Made by a program: the position numbers and the translations under genes. This document shows positions 8,201 to 15,220 of a stretch of 30,986 nt of DNA, one piece after another (position 1 is the first letter of the stretch; each line of letters starts with the position of its first letter). Origin of the DNA: a virus; IMG/VR virus record IMGVR_UViG_3300046520_000060, positions 1 through 30,986 of that record; one strand, written 5' to 3'. Below the pieces are notes generated by a model. That model was not told the origin of the DNA, did no database searches, and saw only the letters and a list, made by a program, of their open reading frames with translations.

Positions 8201-8619
8201 TAGGCCTGATGCTCCCTGTTGTAGATCGAGCGATAGGCCTGCGCGTACTTGACCTTTTCCTTCAGGTCGTCGGCGTACCGCCGCTTGTCTTCGCCGCTGG
8301 ACTTTCGCCACAGCTTCTGGGTCTTTTCGATGTCACGGCGCATGCCGTCCCAGACACGGGCGTTCATCTGGCCCAGTTCACGGGCCTCTTTCGCCATGTC
8401 GGTGTATTTCTTGGTCAGGCCGTTGATGGCCTTACCGGTCCCCTGAAGATCCTTCATGATCTTGGGGGAGATGATCCTGTCCTGGATCGCGTTGGGCGCG
8501 AAGGACTTGTTGATCTGGTCCTTGAGCGCCTTAATCTTTGCTTGCAGAGCTGCGATGGTCGCCGAACCGCTGGCGCGAAGCTCCAGCTCGGCTATGACCT
8601 TCAAGTGTTCGTCAGACAT
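5248..8619 (-). CDS. T: Tail tape measure protein, P2 gpT-like
   Basis: At 1123 residues this is the longest gene, in the usual place after the frameshifted tail chaperones. It sets tail length and fills the tube lumen before injection. The N-terminal ~190 residues are basic and coiled-coil-like, followed by a TP901-like core with GGGRAVSSSIRSATDMDRAE and several KTFGVEVDQAM- and QMFSFLRTGMG-type helices. A hydrophobic stretch at about 650-700 (KIVALVAALTALSPVIS onward) may insert in the host membrane. A Gly/Ser-rich linker follows near residue 790. The last ~200 residues form a separate globular part (LRLHLAAMQMTEGASRGGTI onward) that could be a wall-degrading domain, but I see no decisive motif. 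AGGGAG precedes the ATG. Confidence 0.9.
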   Translation of the reverse strand: MSDEHLKVIAELELRASGSATIAALQAKIKALKDQINKSFAPNAIQDRIISPKIMKDLQGTGKAINGLTKKYTDMAKEARELGQMNARVWDGMRRDIEKTQKLWRKSSGEDKRRYADDLKEKVKYAQAYRSIYNREHQAYLRSVAARDKAESALTLARFRQQERLDRQARASALRSRAAFTRSLQNVAGSVRSGGYQAALVGGALAYGGGRAVSSSIRSATDMDRAEANARINMDEKQIAGGFGGLRSRILPKAVQLGQDPARYMQTVVEAAKAGVPESMAEATGEMVTMLAKTFGVEVDQAMDGMGYAIAQEHGAGRLKDMTGVRRLGNIAAFLSAKTAARPDQMFSFLRTGMGSGAMLGMNQQSTLAFGASAIQAGAQGQQAARFLGSLGTNLAELTMEADKITKKHHRSKEDNLFMGLPGQLGYGSYQDIEARIKKNPNTAIFDLIKSFGKIKEPLDRKKAMSQIFGEDFSRFLANMIASPDMLKRTQELAEEAANQKEGNDFISEAWSEYAKSLEFLMDRISAVWKVVKTELGDTMKPFVEQLSQYVTDWYNAVKTGGLKEKFKAILDGLTEGFLGKKGTFRDLLENIFGKPGEGSAGNTDNYFKFARGFAAGLREVASTIGDIFTTLSKYFGGGSDAEALGKFTAKIVALVAALTALSPVISVFSTLVTLVAGLAAILGGPATMALAATAMNDVGTSDTSRKMRKPDGTMETTSEWRARQSTAKNKLYHKQSGSGFNPSDVHPMNYLGEKLDKFGGKIERASLMSTDISAMRRGGGLSNAYAGAGSSGGGGSAGGGMGRLLSGVGTPDALINGATPGGLLPNFGVGSGGIIRRGGKVGMGYSSPDVGTSVPSGGPADMSVGEGLSGNAFLQARRGKFAEELQNDPNLRLHLAAMQMTEGASRGGTIESLMNRSDMQGKSMRSMLGYSADGRINPKSFYGPIRRGELGPAIEQLKRDPKLFAKYDAYTQRALAGSHVIGGYTDQGLPTDPNGSARTGIPGLRLRDPKTGKIDGNEFTDWAGAGRQKAINFRKFLENGIAGSGDSPVNKVPSPAESIRNVPAAPMSGVPMKGDFGGGGRGSVAIHINGNSHDPEALANLVQRRVDEGMNWRAHDSESEYT

Positions 8620-8642
8620 CCCAGCTCCCTAGAGATCCAAAT

Positions 8643-8673
8643 GAAAAGACCCAGGGCTATCTCCCGCCCTGGG
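8643..8673 (-). terminator. Intrinsic terminator overlapping the E' stop
   Basis: Minus strand: CCCAGGGC and GCCCTGGG form an 8-bp stem, followed by TCTTTTC. The stop codon of the frameshift product (8657-8659) lies within the hairpin, and the tape measure starts 24 bases further on. Confidence 0.75.
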
Positions 8674-9096
8674 CATTCTTGAGCGCTTCAGCGTCTCGTG
8701 TGTTCAGTGCTTGGACGCCGTCAGCGACGAGCATGAAGTCATCGAAGTCCATGCGATCCACGTCTTCGAGCGTCCATCCGAAACGCTCGAAGATCGGGAA
8801 TGCATCGACGATGATGTTGCTTACTCGCTCGCCATGGGCTTCAAAAAATCTTCGAACCACTTCTTCATGGGCGCGAAGTCTTCGATGTCCATCTCGGAGA
8901 TCACCTTCTCGTCGACCTCGCACAGGTCGGACAGAACCTTCTCCATCGCGGCGATGGCGTCCTTCTCCATGCCCTTGATGAAGTTGCGGAGGTCGCGCAC
9001 CTTGGGGCGGCGAGCCTTCATCTCGGAGTACGTCGCGCCGCGGTACTCGAAGGGCTGGGAGAGCGTGAAGATTTCGGTCTTGATTTCGGTCGTCAT
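8657..9096 (-). CDS. E': Tail assembly chaperone E+E' made by -1 frameshifting
   Basis: This is the extended product of gene E. A canonical heptamer T TTT TTG at 8842-8848 lies six codons before the E stop. A -1 shift there leads into an open frame that reads EAHGERVSNIIVDAF, then IFERFGWTLEDVDRMDFDDF and ends at TAG 8657-8659. No start codon with a ribosome site precedes the second frame, so it should be made only as a fusion. P2 E/E' uses the same heptamer and -1 shift; the two products are chaperones that coat the tape measure during tail assembly. The gene sits immediately before the tape measure, as expected. The coordinates cover both frames; the part before the heptamer is shared with E. 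Confidence 0.85.
8821..9096 (-). CDS. E: Tail assembly chaperone E
   Basis: The unshifted product has 91 residues, starts MTTEIKTEIFTLSQPFEYRG and ends MKKWFEDFLKPMASE. It contains the P2 gpE-like pattern YSEMKARRPKVRDLRN, where the helical middle is rich in Lys and Glu. I start at ATG 9096; an in-frame GTG at 9108 has less support. It is a non-virion chaperone by analogy with P2 and is expected in excess over the fusion. A strong terminator lies upstream between the tube gene and this one, so its transcription may be reduced relative to the tube. Confidence 0.85.
   Translation of the reverse strand: MTTEIKTEIFTLSQPFEYRGATYSEMKARRPKVRDLRNFIKGMEKDAIAAMEKVLSDLCEVDEKVISEMDIEDFAPMKKWFEDFLKPMASE
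8842..8848 (-). other. -1 ribosomal frameshift site
   Basis: Minus-strand T TTT TTG in the E frame (codons GAT TTT TTG) fits X XXY YYZ. Both A- and P-site tRNAs can re-pair after a one-base backward slip. The E stop lies 18 bases downstream of it. Confidence 0.85.
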
Positions 9097-9118
9097 TGGT
9101 TTGCACACCTATTTCGAA

Positions 9119-9152
9119 AAAAGAAAAAGGCCCCGCCGGGTTGACGGGGCCT
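9119..9152 (-). terminator. Intrinsic terminator between tube FII and E
   Basis: Minus strand: AGGCCCCG and CGGGGCCT pair over 8 bp around a 9-base loop, followed by TTTTTCTTTTTTC. This is one of the strongest terminators in the window and lies about 20 bases before the E start. Confidence 0.9.
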
Positions 9153-9175
9153 CGTAGTTGGGAGCCTGGCTGACC

Positions 9176-9700
9176 TTAGTAGGTGAAGCCGAGGATCCGG
9201 CGAGCGCTGGCGCTCTTATCAACGCCACCGATCATGGTGACCTTGTTGAACACGTCGATTTCGGCAACGGTGTTGCCCTCGACAACGTGCTGGTAGTAGT
9301 TGGCGACGACGTTGATCGTCATCTCGACCTTCTTGCCGGCTTCCGCCTTGGAGGTCTTGATCGCCTTCACCAGACAGAACGTGGTGATCATCACGCCCTT
9401 CTCGCCGCCGCCCGGGGAGAGCAGGTAGCCACGGAACGTGATCGGCACGTCGAGCGAACCCGGGCCGTAGCCGAGCTTCGTCCAGATCTGCTCGTCCCAC
9501 GTATGAAGCGTGAAATCGAACTCGATCTTCTCGATGCCGAAGGGGATTTCGACCGTGCCGTCCATGCCGCCACCGCGGAACTCTTCGATGGACATGTTGA
9601 TCTCGGGCGGCTGGAAGTTCGGCGCTTCGCCGATCTTGCCGACACCGTCGATCCAGACGGTGAAGTCTTGCAGAATGTTGGAGTCGCGAAGGTTGCTCAT
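9176..9700 (-). CDS. FII: Tail tube protein, P2 FII-like
   Basis: The 174-residue protein matches the P2 FII tube family: ILQDFTVWIDGVGKIGEAP near the N-terminus, then PEINMSIEEFRGGGMDGTVE, IPFGIEKIEFDFTL and a long beta-rich C-terminal part with ITFRGYLL, then KVEMTINVVANYYQ. It polymerises into the inner tube through which DNA passes. GGAG lies six bases before the ATG. It follows the sheath gene and is followed at once by a strong terminator, which fits a gene for an abundant protein. Confidence 0.93.
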   Translation of the reverse strand: MSNLRDSNILQDFTVWIDGVGKIGEAPNFQPPEINMSIEEFRGGGMDGTVEIPFGIEKIEFDFTLHTWDEQIWTKLGYGPGSLDVPITFRGYLLSPGGGEKGVMITTFCLVKAIKTSKAEAGKKVEMTINVVANYYQHVVEGNTVAEIDVFNKVTMIGGVDKSASARRILGFTY

Positions 9701-9720
9701 TTAGTTCTCCGGCCATGCCG

Positions 9721-9753
9721 AAGCGCGCCCGGTCACGAAGGACCGAGCGGCTT
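9721..9753. repeat. Long hairpin between sheath and tube genes
   Basis: AAGCGCGCCCGGTC and GACCGAGCGGCTT pair over about 13 bp with one bulge and one G-T pair around loop ACGAAG. No T-run follows. It may pause or process the FI-FII transcript. Confidence 0.5.
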
Positions 9754-9792
9754 GGTAGGCTCATTGTTGTTGGTGAGGGTGAGCGTCCGGCC

Positions 9793-11229
9793 TTAGCCGT
9801 TGCTCGCGATCGCCCGCGAGAACTCCTCGATGAAGTCCACGTAGTACTGCGGGTTGCGGCGAGCGCGGAACTGCAGGTGCTCCAGGAGCGCCGGGGGTTC
9901 GAGGTCGAAGTCGACCGACAGCTCACCCGCGGAGAAGGTCGCCGGGGTGTTGATGTTCGGGTCGATCCAACACTTGCCGCCGATCAGCGCGCCGCGGGAG
10001 CGGAGCAGACGGAGGTAGGAGTTGACGTCTCCCTGGATGTCGGCGAGCAGCTGGTAGCTGAACGGCTTGTCCATTCGGCTGCGCTCGGCGCGCTCCAGGC
10101 TCTCGTACACCATGTCCGCGGTGCGGCGAACCGAGAGGTGCGCCCAGAGCGGGTCGGTGCCGGTGCCGCGCACACCCCAGAAGCGGAAACCATCATCGTG
10201 GATGATGGTCGTCACCTGGGAGGCGTTGAGCATGTTCGCTTCGCAGTCGCGGTCGTTCGGCATGAAGTCGACCGGACGGGCGGGGCCGCCGATGTTCTGG
10301 ATCAGCTCGTTCGAGAACGAGTACCAGAAGCCCTTCTCCTCATCGACGCGCGCCTGGATGCCCGCCGCGTAGGCGGAGGCCGGCTTGTTCACGTAGACGG
10401 AGTTCTCGGTGTCCCAGCTCAGAACGCCGGGGTCGACGATCGAGATGCGCTGGCTGCCGTAGTCGCCGCGGTACTCGACCGCGTCTTCGTACGAGGTGCC
10501 GGGGCCGTCGAGGAAGGCGACCGCGCGGAGGCGATCGACGATCGAGGCGAACGACACGCCGACCGGATTGGCGACGTGGCCGAGGGTGACGGTGGCCGCA
10601 GCGCCCGTGCCCGCGCCCGTGATGGTCACGGTCGGGACTGCGTCGTAGCCGTAGCCGGGGTCGGTGATGATGAGCGCGCTCACCTTGCCGCCGATGACGG
10701 AGGCAACTGCCGTGGCCTGGCGTCCGCCGGTCGCGGGAGCGGAGATCGCGACGTTGGTCGTGGCCTGCACGTAGCCGGTGCCCTGGCTGCCGAGAACGAG
10801 GTTCTTGACGCCGTTGGTCGGGCGACCTCCGGTCAGACCGGGGGCGATGAGCAGCTTCGGAACGACGCGGAGCATCGGACGCGCCTTGAGCAGCGACCAG
10901 ACGCCGGTCTTGCCGGACGGCGAGCCGACCGCAGCCGACCAGCTCTCTTCCTGGCTCTCGCCCTCGGCGACACGAACCACGACGATGACAGCCGACTTCT
11001 GGCTGTAGATGGCGTCGACCGCGTCGAGCAGCGTACCGGTGGACTTGAGCTGACCCGCCTTCAGTGCGTCGGCGAAGACCGGCACCGGAGTGTTGAGCGG
11101 GAAGAGATCGGGGTCAGCGTCCGGCGCCGTGCCGACGAGGCCGATCACGTTGGACTTGACGGTCTCAACCGGGCCGGACGGGCTGTCCAGTTCGATCGTT
11201 TCGAGACCGTGGAGGTATTGAACAGTCAT
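9793..11229 (-). CDS. FI: Contractile tail sheath protein, P2 FI-like
   Basis: The 478-residue protein forms the contractile sheath. It begins MTVQYLHGLETIELDSPSGP, then VKSNVIGLVGTAP, the standard sheath N-terminus, and ends with the family pattern RRTADMVYESLERAERSRMD, LLADIQGDVNSYLRLLRSRG and YYVDFIEEFSRAI. Between, a Gly/Ala/Val-rich segment (VAISAPATGGRQATAVASVI, about residues 140-210) looks like an inserted beta domain that would sit on the outer sheath surface. I use ATG 11229 because GGGAG lies five bases upstream; a TTG at 11241 is in frame but overlaps that site. The gene follows a strong terminator and precedes the tube gene. Confidence 0.93.
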   Translation of the reverse strand: MTVQYLHGLETIELDSPSGPVETVKSNVIGLVGTAPDADPDLFPLNTPVPVFADALKAGQLKSTGTLLDAVDAIYSQKSAVIVVVRVAEGESQEESWSAAVGSPSGKTGVWSLLKARPMLRVVPKLLIAPGLTGGRPTNGVKNLVLGSQGTGYVQATTNVAISAPATGGRQATAVASVIGGKVSALIITDPGYGYDAVPTVTITGAGTGAAATVTLGHVANPVGVSFASIVDRLRAVAFLDGPGTSYEDAVEYRGDYGSQRISIVDPGVLSWDTENSVYVNKPASAYAAGIQARVDEEKGFWYSFSNELIQNIGGPARPVDFMPNDRDCEANMLNASQVTTIIHDDGFRFWGVRGTGTDPLWAHLSVRRTADMVYESLERAERSRMDKPFSYQLLADIQGDVNSYLRLLRSRGALIGGKCWIDPNINTPATFSAGELSVDFDLEPPALLEHLQFRARRNPQYYVDFIEEFSRAIASNG

Positions 11230-11244
11230 GGGTTCTCCCAAACG

Positions 11245-11270
11245 AAAAAAGCCGCCCGGGAGGGGCGGCT
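11245..11270 (-). terminator. Intrinsic terminator at the end of the modification cassette, before the sheath gene
   Basis: Minus strand: AGCCGCCC and GGGCGGCT pair over 8 bp around GGGAG-type loop bases, then TTTTTTCG. It separates the enzyme cluster from the highly expressed sheath/tube genes. Confidence 0.88.
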
Positions 11271-11292
11271 GAGGGGGTTGGTTGTGGCGATG

Positions 11293-11715
11293 TTACGGTC
11301 GAAGGATCAGCGGATAGTGGGTCCACTTCTCCTGGCCGGGGATATTGGTGACCCCCTGCTCGACGGTGATGGTGCCTGAGACCAGGCGGTAGATGCCATC
11401 GCCAGCAACGAGGACGATGTCATACGAATAGGACCCGGGCGGGATCTGGGCGGCGTCCGCTTGCTTCAACCTGAGGCCAAATTTGCCGGCTTGCCGATCG
11501 ACGACCGCGAGGCGACCGTTATCGGTGGAGCACGTTACAGAGAGGTCGCCGGTCGATTTCTTCTGGAGCTGCATGTACAGCTTCCAGCTTTGGTCGAGGG
11601 GGATGGTCTCGCCGTCGTTGATCAGCTGCCAGTCGCGAACCCAATCTTCGTTCGTGGCAGCGTGAAAGTCATCCATGAGCACCTGAGGAGGGCTCGCGGA
11701 GAGAATGGTTTGCAT
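11293..11715 (-). CDS. Baseplate-associated beta-sandwich protein, BppU-N-like
   Basis: The 140-residue product has the look of the small all-beta domains that open phage baseplate upper proteins: NEDWVRDWQLINDGETIPL, DQSWKLYMQLQKK, LRLKQADAAQIPPGSYSYDI and RLVSGTITVEQGVT. The assignment is from this pattern of strands and not from a strict motif. It is probably a virion protein near the baseplate. The ATG at 11715 is two bases from the upstream stop; an internal ATG at 11676 has a better ribosome site (AGGTG), so the true protein may lack the first 13 residues. It is the last gene before the terminator at 11245-11270, so it belongs to the same unit as the modifying enzymes. Confidence 0.65.
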   Translation of the reverse strand: MQTILSASPPQVLMDDFHAATNEDWVRDWQLINDGETIPLDQSWKLYMQLQKKSTGDLSVTCSTDNGRLAVVDRQAGKFGLRLKQADAAQIPPGSYSYDIVLVAGDGIYRLVSGTITVEQGVTNIPGQEKWTHYPLILRP

Positions 11716-11717
11716 GG

Positions 11718-12449
11718 TCAGAGCCCTGTCAGGAGTGGCCCCTCGTAGCTCTCGACCGCCTTCGACACGATGTCGAACGTCTTCCTCATCCTGATGTCGA
11801 GCGTCAGCATGATGGCGTAGCGGTCTTCGGTCTCGGAGCGGTTGAAGACGTTGTGGTAGTGGGCACCGTTGAACGCCCAGGCCTGCGCCTGCGGGTAGTT
11901 CTTGCGGTGGATCTCCAGCTTACCGGCCGAGTAGTCCGCCAGCTCATAGACCTGAGTGTCGATGACCTCGTAGCTGAAGTCCAGATTGGTGCGGATAGGG
12001 ACGTGGACGATCAGCTCGTACCAGTTCGGCCGCCGGCCGCCGGCACCCATGATCATCGAAAGCTCTGATCCGTGGCGGTGCCAGGTCAGACTGCCGCCTG
12101 CCTTGACGCACATGAGCCGGGCGCGCTGCCCCTCGCCACCAAGCTCGGTCACGACCTGCTTGATGTACGGGCTGCTGTCGGCGACCGGCGTCCACACGTA
12201 GCCTGTGCGGCCTTCGTATGGAACCTCGGTCAGGTCGTCATGGATGGACCCGTTCTGTGCGACAAGCGAAAGCCCCCGCCAGAACTTGGCGATGTGGTCG
12301 GCGTTTCGGCTTTTGGAACGGAAGGGCACGAAAAGTGCCGGATCGATGGCATCAAGTTCGACTTGCAAACGTTGCGCATCGTATGCCTTTTCCAACCACA
12401 AATGGGGGATTTTGTCAAGGGATCGAGCCAGTTCAGCGAACTTCGACAT
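11718..12449 (-). CDS. Aspartyl/asparaginyl beta-hydroxylase-like Fe(II)/2-oxoglutarate dioxygenase
   Basis: The 243-residue protein has the features of the Asp/Asn beta-hydroxylase family (PF05118), a jelly-roll dioxygenase that needs two iron-binding histidines. Visible are LTWHRHGSEL (His124, His126), YELIVHVPIRTN (His149), and the C-terminal signature AWAFNGAHYHNVFNRSE, with His197/His199, then Arg210 in EDRYAIMLTLDI, a likely 2-oxoglutarate contact. Members hydroxylate Asp or Asn in proteins. It overlaps the radical SAM gene by 17 bp, so the two are probably translated together. The substrate is unknown; a tail or fibre protein is my inference from the context. The first ~80 residues have no recognised fold. 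Confidence 0.78.
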   Translation of the reverse strand: MSKFAELARSLDKIPHLWLEKAYDAQRLQVELDAIDPALFVPFRSKSRNADHIAKFWRGLSLVAQNGSIHDDLTEVPYEGRTGYVWTPVADSSPYIKQVVTELGGEGQRARLMCVKAGGSLTWHRHGSELSMIMGAGGRRPNWYELIVHVPIRTNLDFSYEVIDTQVYELADYSAGKLEIHRKNYPQAQAWAFNGAHYHNVFNRSETEDRYAIMLTLDIRMRKTFDIVSKAVESYEGPLLTGL

Positions 12450-13731
12450 CGCGATCCTTCTTCAGTTTCGGACGCACAATGTCGCCGCTGAAGCCGACCA
12501 TCCACCGGCCCGTCAGGACGAACAGTGCCGCCCTGAAGAAGGCCAGGTTGTAGAAGAACTCCGCGTTGCAGCTGTGCGTCCAGTTGTCTCCGCCCTGGTA
12601 CATGCAGGCGCCCTGGCAAAGCTGCAGCACGGGGCAGCTCTGGCACTCTGGGCGCTTGCTCCAGTGCTTGGAGGTGTTGAGTGCGATATTGTCGAAGTCG
12701 TCGACGTGCCCGATCTTGTGGTTGCCGTTGGCGCCCACGTTCTGGCAGGTCATGACGTTGCCCTTCAGGTCGACCGCCAGATACTCCGGCATGTCCATGC
12801 CGCACTTCTGGAACAGGTTCTCCGAGGTGTGCTGGTTCACGATCGACTTCACGGCCCGCTGGAGCTTCTGCATCAGCATCGGCGAGCGCAGCGCGCTTCC
12901 GTCTGCCAGCTGGCGCGAGAGCGTGTCGCTGAAGGCGGCCAACTGCTCGATCGAGAAGATCGAGGACGGGTCGCTCGCATAGCTGTGGACCACACCCTCG
13001 AAGCCGACGTTGCAGCCCGGGAAATAGTCCTGAAACCAGTCGATGACCTCGTTGACGTTGTGGCTCTTGGGCGTCAGCACCGCGTTGAACGAGAAGCGCG
13101 GATGAAAGGTCTGCTGCGCGTACTGGATCATCGCGAACTTGGCGGGATCCTCGAACGGGTCCTCGCCGCGGATCGAATGCCCGGGGCCGTCATGGCTCAT
13201 GGTGACCGAGAAGTCCCAGGCCTTGAGCTGATCGATGATCTCGCGGGTGAAGAGCGAGCCGTTCGTGATGATCGAGAACCGGGCGTTCGGGAACTTCTCC
13301 TTCAGCGCCGGCACGAGGATCTCGATCTTCTTCCAGTAGAGCAGCGGCTCGCCGCCCCACAGCTCAACCTTCTGCATCCCTTCCGGGCTGGCGATCCAGT
13401 TGTCGATGTTGGCGATGAACTCGCTGGCGTCCCGGGTGCTCGATGCCGCGGCCATCTGCACTTGGAGGGCCTGGAGGCAATAGGAGCACGAATAGTTGCA
13501 GCCGAGGCCGAGCTGAATCTTCAGCTTGGTGATCTCCCGGACCTTGCGGCCGGGCTGATCGTAGTCCACGGCGATGAAGGGGCGGGCCTGGCCCGGAGTC
13601 GGATCGTAGAACGGGTTGCTGGTGAGGTCGACGGCCTGGAAGCCGTCCTGGCCGAGCAAGCGTGAGGTGTGCTGATCGTAGAACAGAGGCACGACCTCTC
13701 CGTCCTTACCCAGCATTTCCAGTCTGATCAT
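12433..13731 (-). CDS. Radical SAM/SPASM peptide-modifying enzyme
   Basis: The 432-residue protein carries the radical SAM motif LGCNYSCSYC (Cys78, Cys82, Cys85, CxxxCxxC), which binds the 4Fe-4S cluster that cleaves S-adenosylmethionine, and WGGEPL (126-129) for SAM binding. The C-terminal part has a full SPASM cysteine set: Cys310, Cys329 in GNVMTC, then Cys363, 366, 372, 376 (CQSCPVLQLCQGAC) and Cys388, which would hold two auxiliary clusters. This layout is that of anaerobic sulfatase-maturase and RiPP maturases, which act on ribosomal peptides or proteins. An N-terminal ~70 residues could be a peptide-recognition part. It overlaps the GNAT gene (26 bp) and the hydroxylase gene (17 bp). 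Its presence among tail genes is unusual; target inferred, not shown. Confidence 0.9.
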   Translation of the reverse strand: MIRLEMLGKDGEVVPLFYDQHTSRLLGQDGFQAVDLTSNPFYDPTPGQARPFIAVDYDQPGRKVREITKLKIQLGLGCNYSCSYCLQALQVQMAAASSTRDASEFIANIDNWIASPEGMQKVELWGGEPLLYWKKIEILVPALKEKFPNARFSIITNGSLFTREIIDQLKAWDFSVTMSHDGPGHSIRGEDPFEDPAKFAMIQYAQQTFHPRFSFNAVLTPKSHNVNEVIDWFQDYFPGCNVGFEGVVHSYASDPSSIFSIEQLAAFSDTLSRQLADGSALRSPMLMQKLQRAVKSIVNQHTSENLFQKCGMDMPEYLAVDLKGNVMTCQNVGANGNHKIGHVDDFDNIALNTSKHWSKRPECQSCPVLQLCQGACMYQGGDNWTHSCNAEFFYNLAFFRAALFVLTGRWMVGFSGDIVRPKLKKDRDVEVR

Positions 13732-14335
13732 TTTCGCTTTCGAGATAGGCTGCCAGCGGCAGCGGGTCCTTGAACCGGTAGATCATCGAGTCGTCTCCCA
13801 CACAGACCCACGAGACCCTTCGGTATTCGATTGGCGCTCCCTGACCTGCCGGAATGAAGCACATTCGCTCCGGGTGGTAGCTGTTCAGCAGGCAGTTCGG
13901 GTGGCTGAACGGATGCCGGTCCTCCCTGCCCGCGTAAACACGGGACCAGAAGCACTCGACTCCCTCAGACCAGAAGTGACCGACGCCCCAGTTCACGACG
14001 TCAATGAGCGCGTCAGACCAGACGCATCCGCTCCCGCGCGGAAGGTTGGCGTCCGGGTCTTCTATGAAAGTGGCGACGGTGATGTTGGTGTTGTCGACCC
14101 ATCGGTAAAAGCCGGCCCATGCGACGAGCTGGTCGCTGTGGTCGAAGTAGCCGAAGTAATGAGCCATCGCCTGGGGGAACAGCTGGTCGATGTGGTCCTT
14201 GGCGAAGCGCCTGAAGTCCGATCGCACCGGAGCGCTTGGATCGTTGCACCACGCTCCTACGCCGCTGCTGTGCTTCTCGATGATGGCATGCATCTCGTCC
14301 AGATCGGCAGGCGTTAGATGTCGGATCTTCGGCAT
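13706..14335 (-). CDS. GNAT-like acetyltransferase
   Basis: The 209-residue protein starts MPKIRHLTPADLDEMHAII, the usual first strand and helix of GNAT N-acetyltransferases, and has a central strand pair YFGYFDHSDQLVAWAGFYRW and later SDALIDVVNWGVGHFW, where the acetyl-CoA helix would lie. A canonical R/Q-x-x-G-x-G/A loop is not clear, so catalysis is uncertain. AAGGGAG lies just before the ATG, a strong ribosome site. The gene overlaps the radical SAM gene by 26 bp. Members often acetylate amines on proteins or small molecules; here a role in modifying a tail protein is suggested by context only. Confidence 0.62.
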   Translation of the reverse strand: MPKIRHLTPADLDEMHAIIEKHSSGVGAWCNDPSAPVRSDFRRFAKDHIDQLFPQAMAHYFGYFDHSDQLVAWAGFYRWVDNTNITVATFIEDPDANLPRGSGCVWSDALIDVVNWGVGHFWSEGVECFWSRVYAGREDRHPFSHPNCLLNSYHPERMCFIPAGQGAPIEYRRVSWVCVGDDSMIYRFKDPLPLAAYLESENDQTGNAG

Positions 14336-14345
14336 GGTGCTCCCT

Positions 14346-14891
14346 TCAGCGCCAGAGCTTGGCGCCCATCACCGGCTCGGTGATCTTGGCCGTATGCGGA
14401 TTGGTGATCTCCAGCATCGTGGGGCCGACGAAGGTCTGGTGAGCCAGCTCGATCTTGCCCTCTGCGATGTAGAGGAAACTGTTTGGCTCCACCTCGAACG
14501 TGTCGCCGGCTTTGCCGCCAACGAATGAGCGCTGCCAGAAGACCGGCTCCTTACTCTTCGGGGTGATGCAGTGATACTCGCTGTCCGGCGCGGTGGCGCG
14601 GAGCTTGTAATTGTCGATGCCTCGCACGATCTGCGTGGCGCCGCTTCCAGCTGGACGAGGGTCTGGCGCGTGGTCGCCGCCGAGAGCCTCGAAGCCGCCC
14701 TTGGTGTAGACGGGGATGGTGTGGAGCGGCCTGGCGTCGTCCTTGCCTTCCAGCAAGTGGGCGATAGCCGGCGCGTCCGCCGCAGTCATGCCGCGGGTCA
14801 GTTCAGACGGGGGACAAACCCTCTCCTCGCCGGCATGCGCCGTGAAGATCGTGATCGTGAAATTCTCGAAGCGGATGCGCCTGAACTGCAT
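14346..14891 (-). CDS. Cupin-like protein
   Basis: The 181-residue product has a C-terminal all-beta part that reads EPVFWQRSFVGGKAGDTFEV and then PNSFLYIAEGKIELAH, resembling the second half of a cupin barrel. Possible metal ligands are His107 (EYHCITPK) and His151, but the usual cupin 1 motif is not complete, so it may be non-catalytic. The N-terminal part opens MQFRRIRFENFTITIFTAHA. I use ATG 14891 because AAGG lies seven bases upstream; a GTG at 14897 would overlap the previous stop. It sits between the small unknown gene and the GNAT gene. It could be a dioxygenase, a binding protein or a structural part. Confidence 0.55.
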   Translation of the reverse strand: MQFRRIRFENFTITIFTAHAGEERVCPPSELTRGMTAADAPAIAHLLEGKDDARPLHTIPVYTKGGFEALGGDHAPDPRPAGSGATQIVRGIDNYKLRATAPDSEYHCITPKSKEPVFWQRSFVGGKAGDTFEVEPNSFLYIAEGKIELAHQTFVGPTMLEITNPHTAKITEPVMGAKLWR

Positions 14892-14893
14892 CG

Positions 14894-15214
14894 TCACACC
14901 TTGTGGGTTTCCATGGGCAGACCGACCGGATCTTCCATGGGACGATCGATGCGGTGCGTGAATTGTCCTTCCAAGGCGGCGGGGGCCGGTGAGGCCTCCC
15001 GCGCCAGAGTGTCGAGGTACCTGGCGTGGAAGGATTGCCAGGGGAACTGCATGACGATTGCGCCACGCTGCTCCTCTTCAGAATGGTTCAGAGGAATGAA
15101 GACGCGCTTGACCAAGCTGCCGAGCGTCTCGTGTCGATATTCGACCTGAGCCCAGCCATCCTTGCTCCAGATGTTGATCTTGTAGCTGAAGGTGGTGCTC
15201 AGCGGCGTGGTCAT
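14894..15214 (-). CDS. Small protein of unknown function in the modification cassette
   Basis: I do not recognise this 106-residue protein. It opens MTTPLSTTFSYKINIWSKDG and has a beta-rich first half, then WQSFHARYLDTLAREASPAP and a charged, proline-containing tail ending PMETHKV. It has no cysteine. GAGG lies four bases before the ATG. It is located between the cysteine-tailed protein and the cupin-like gene, six bases from the former's stop, so it is cotranscribed with both. It could be a leader-binding or carrier partner for the enzymes, or a small virion protein. Confidence 0.6.
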   Translation of the reverse strand: MTTPLSTTFSYKINIWSKDGWAQVEYRHETLGSLVKRVFIPLNHSEEEQRGAIVMQFPWQSFHARYLDTLAREASPAPAALEGQFTHRIDRPMEDPVGLPMETHKV

Positions 15215-15220
15215 TGATCC

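Noticed and set aside
12433-13731. Radical SAM gene as an anaerobic nucleotide reductase activase
   Set aside because: NrdG-type proteins are short and lack SPASM cysteines; this protein has 432 residues and the full set.
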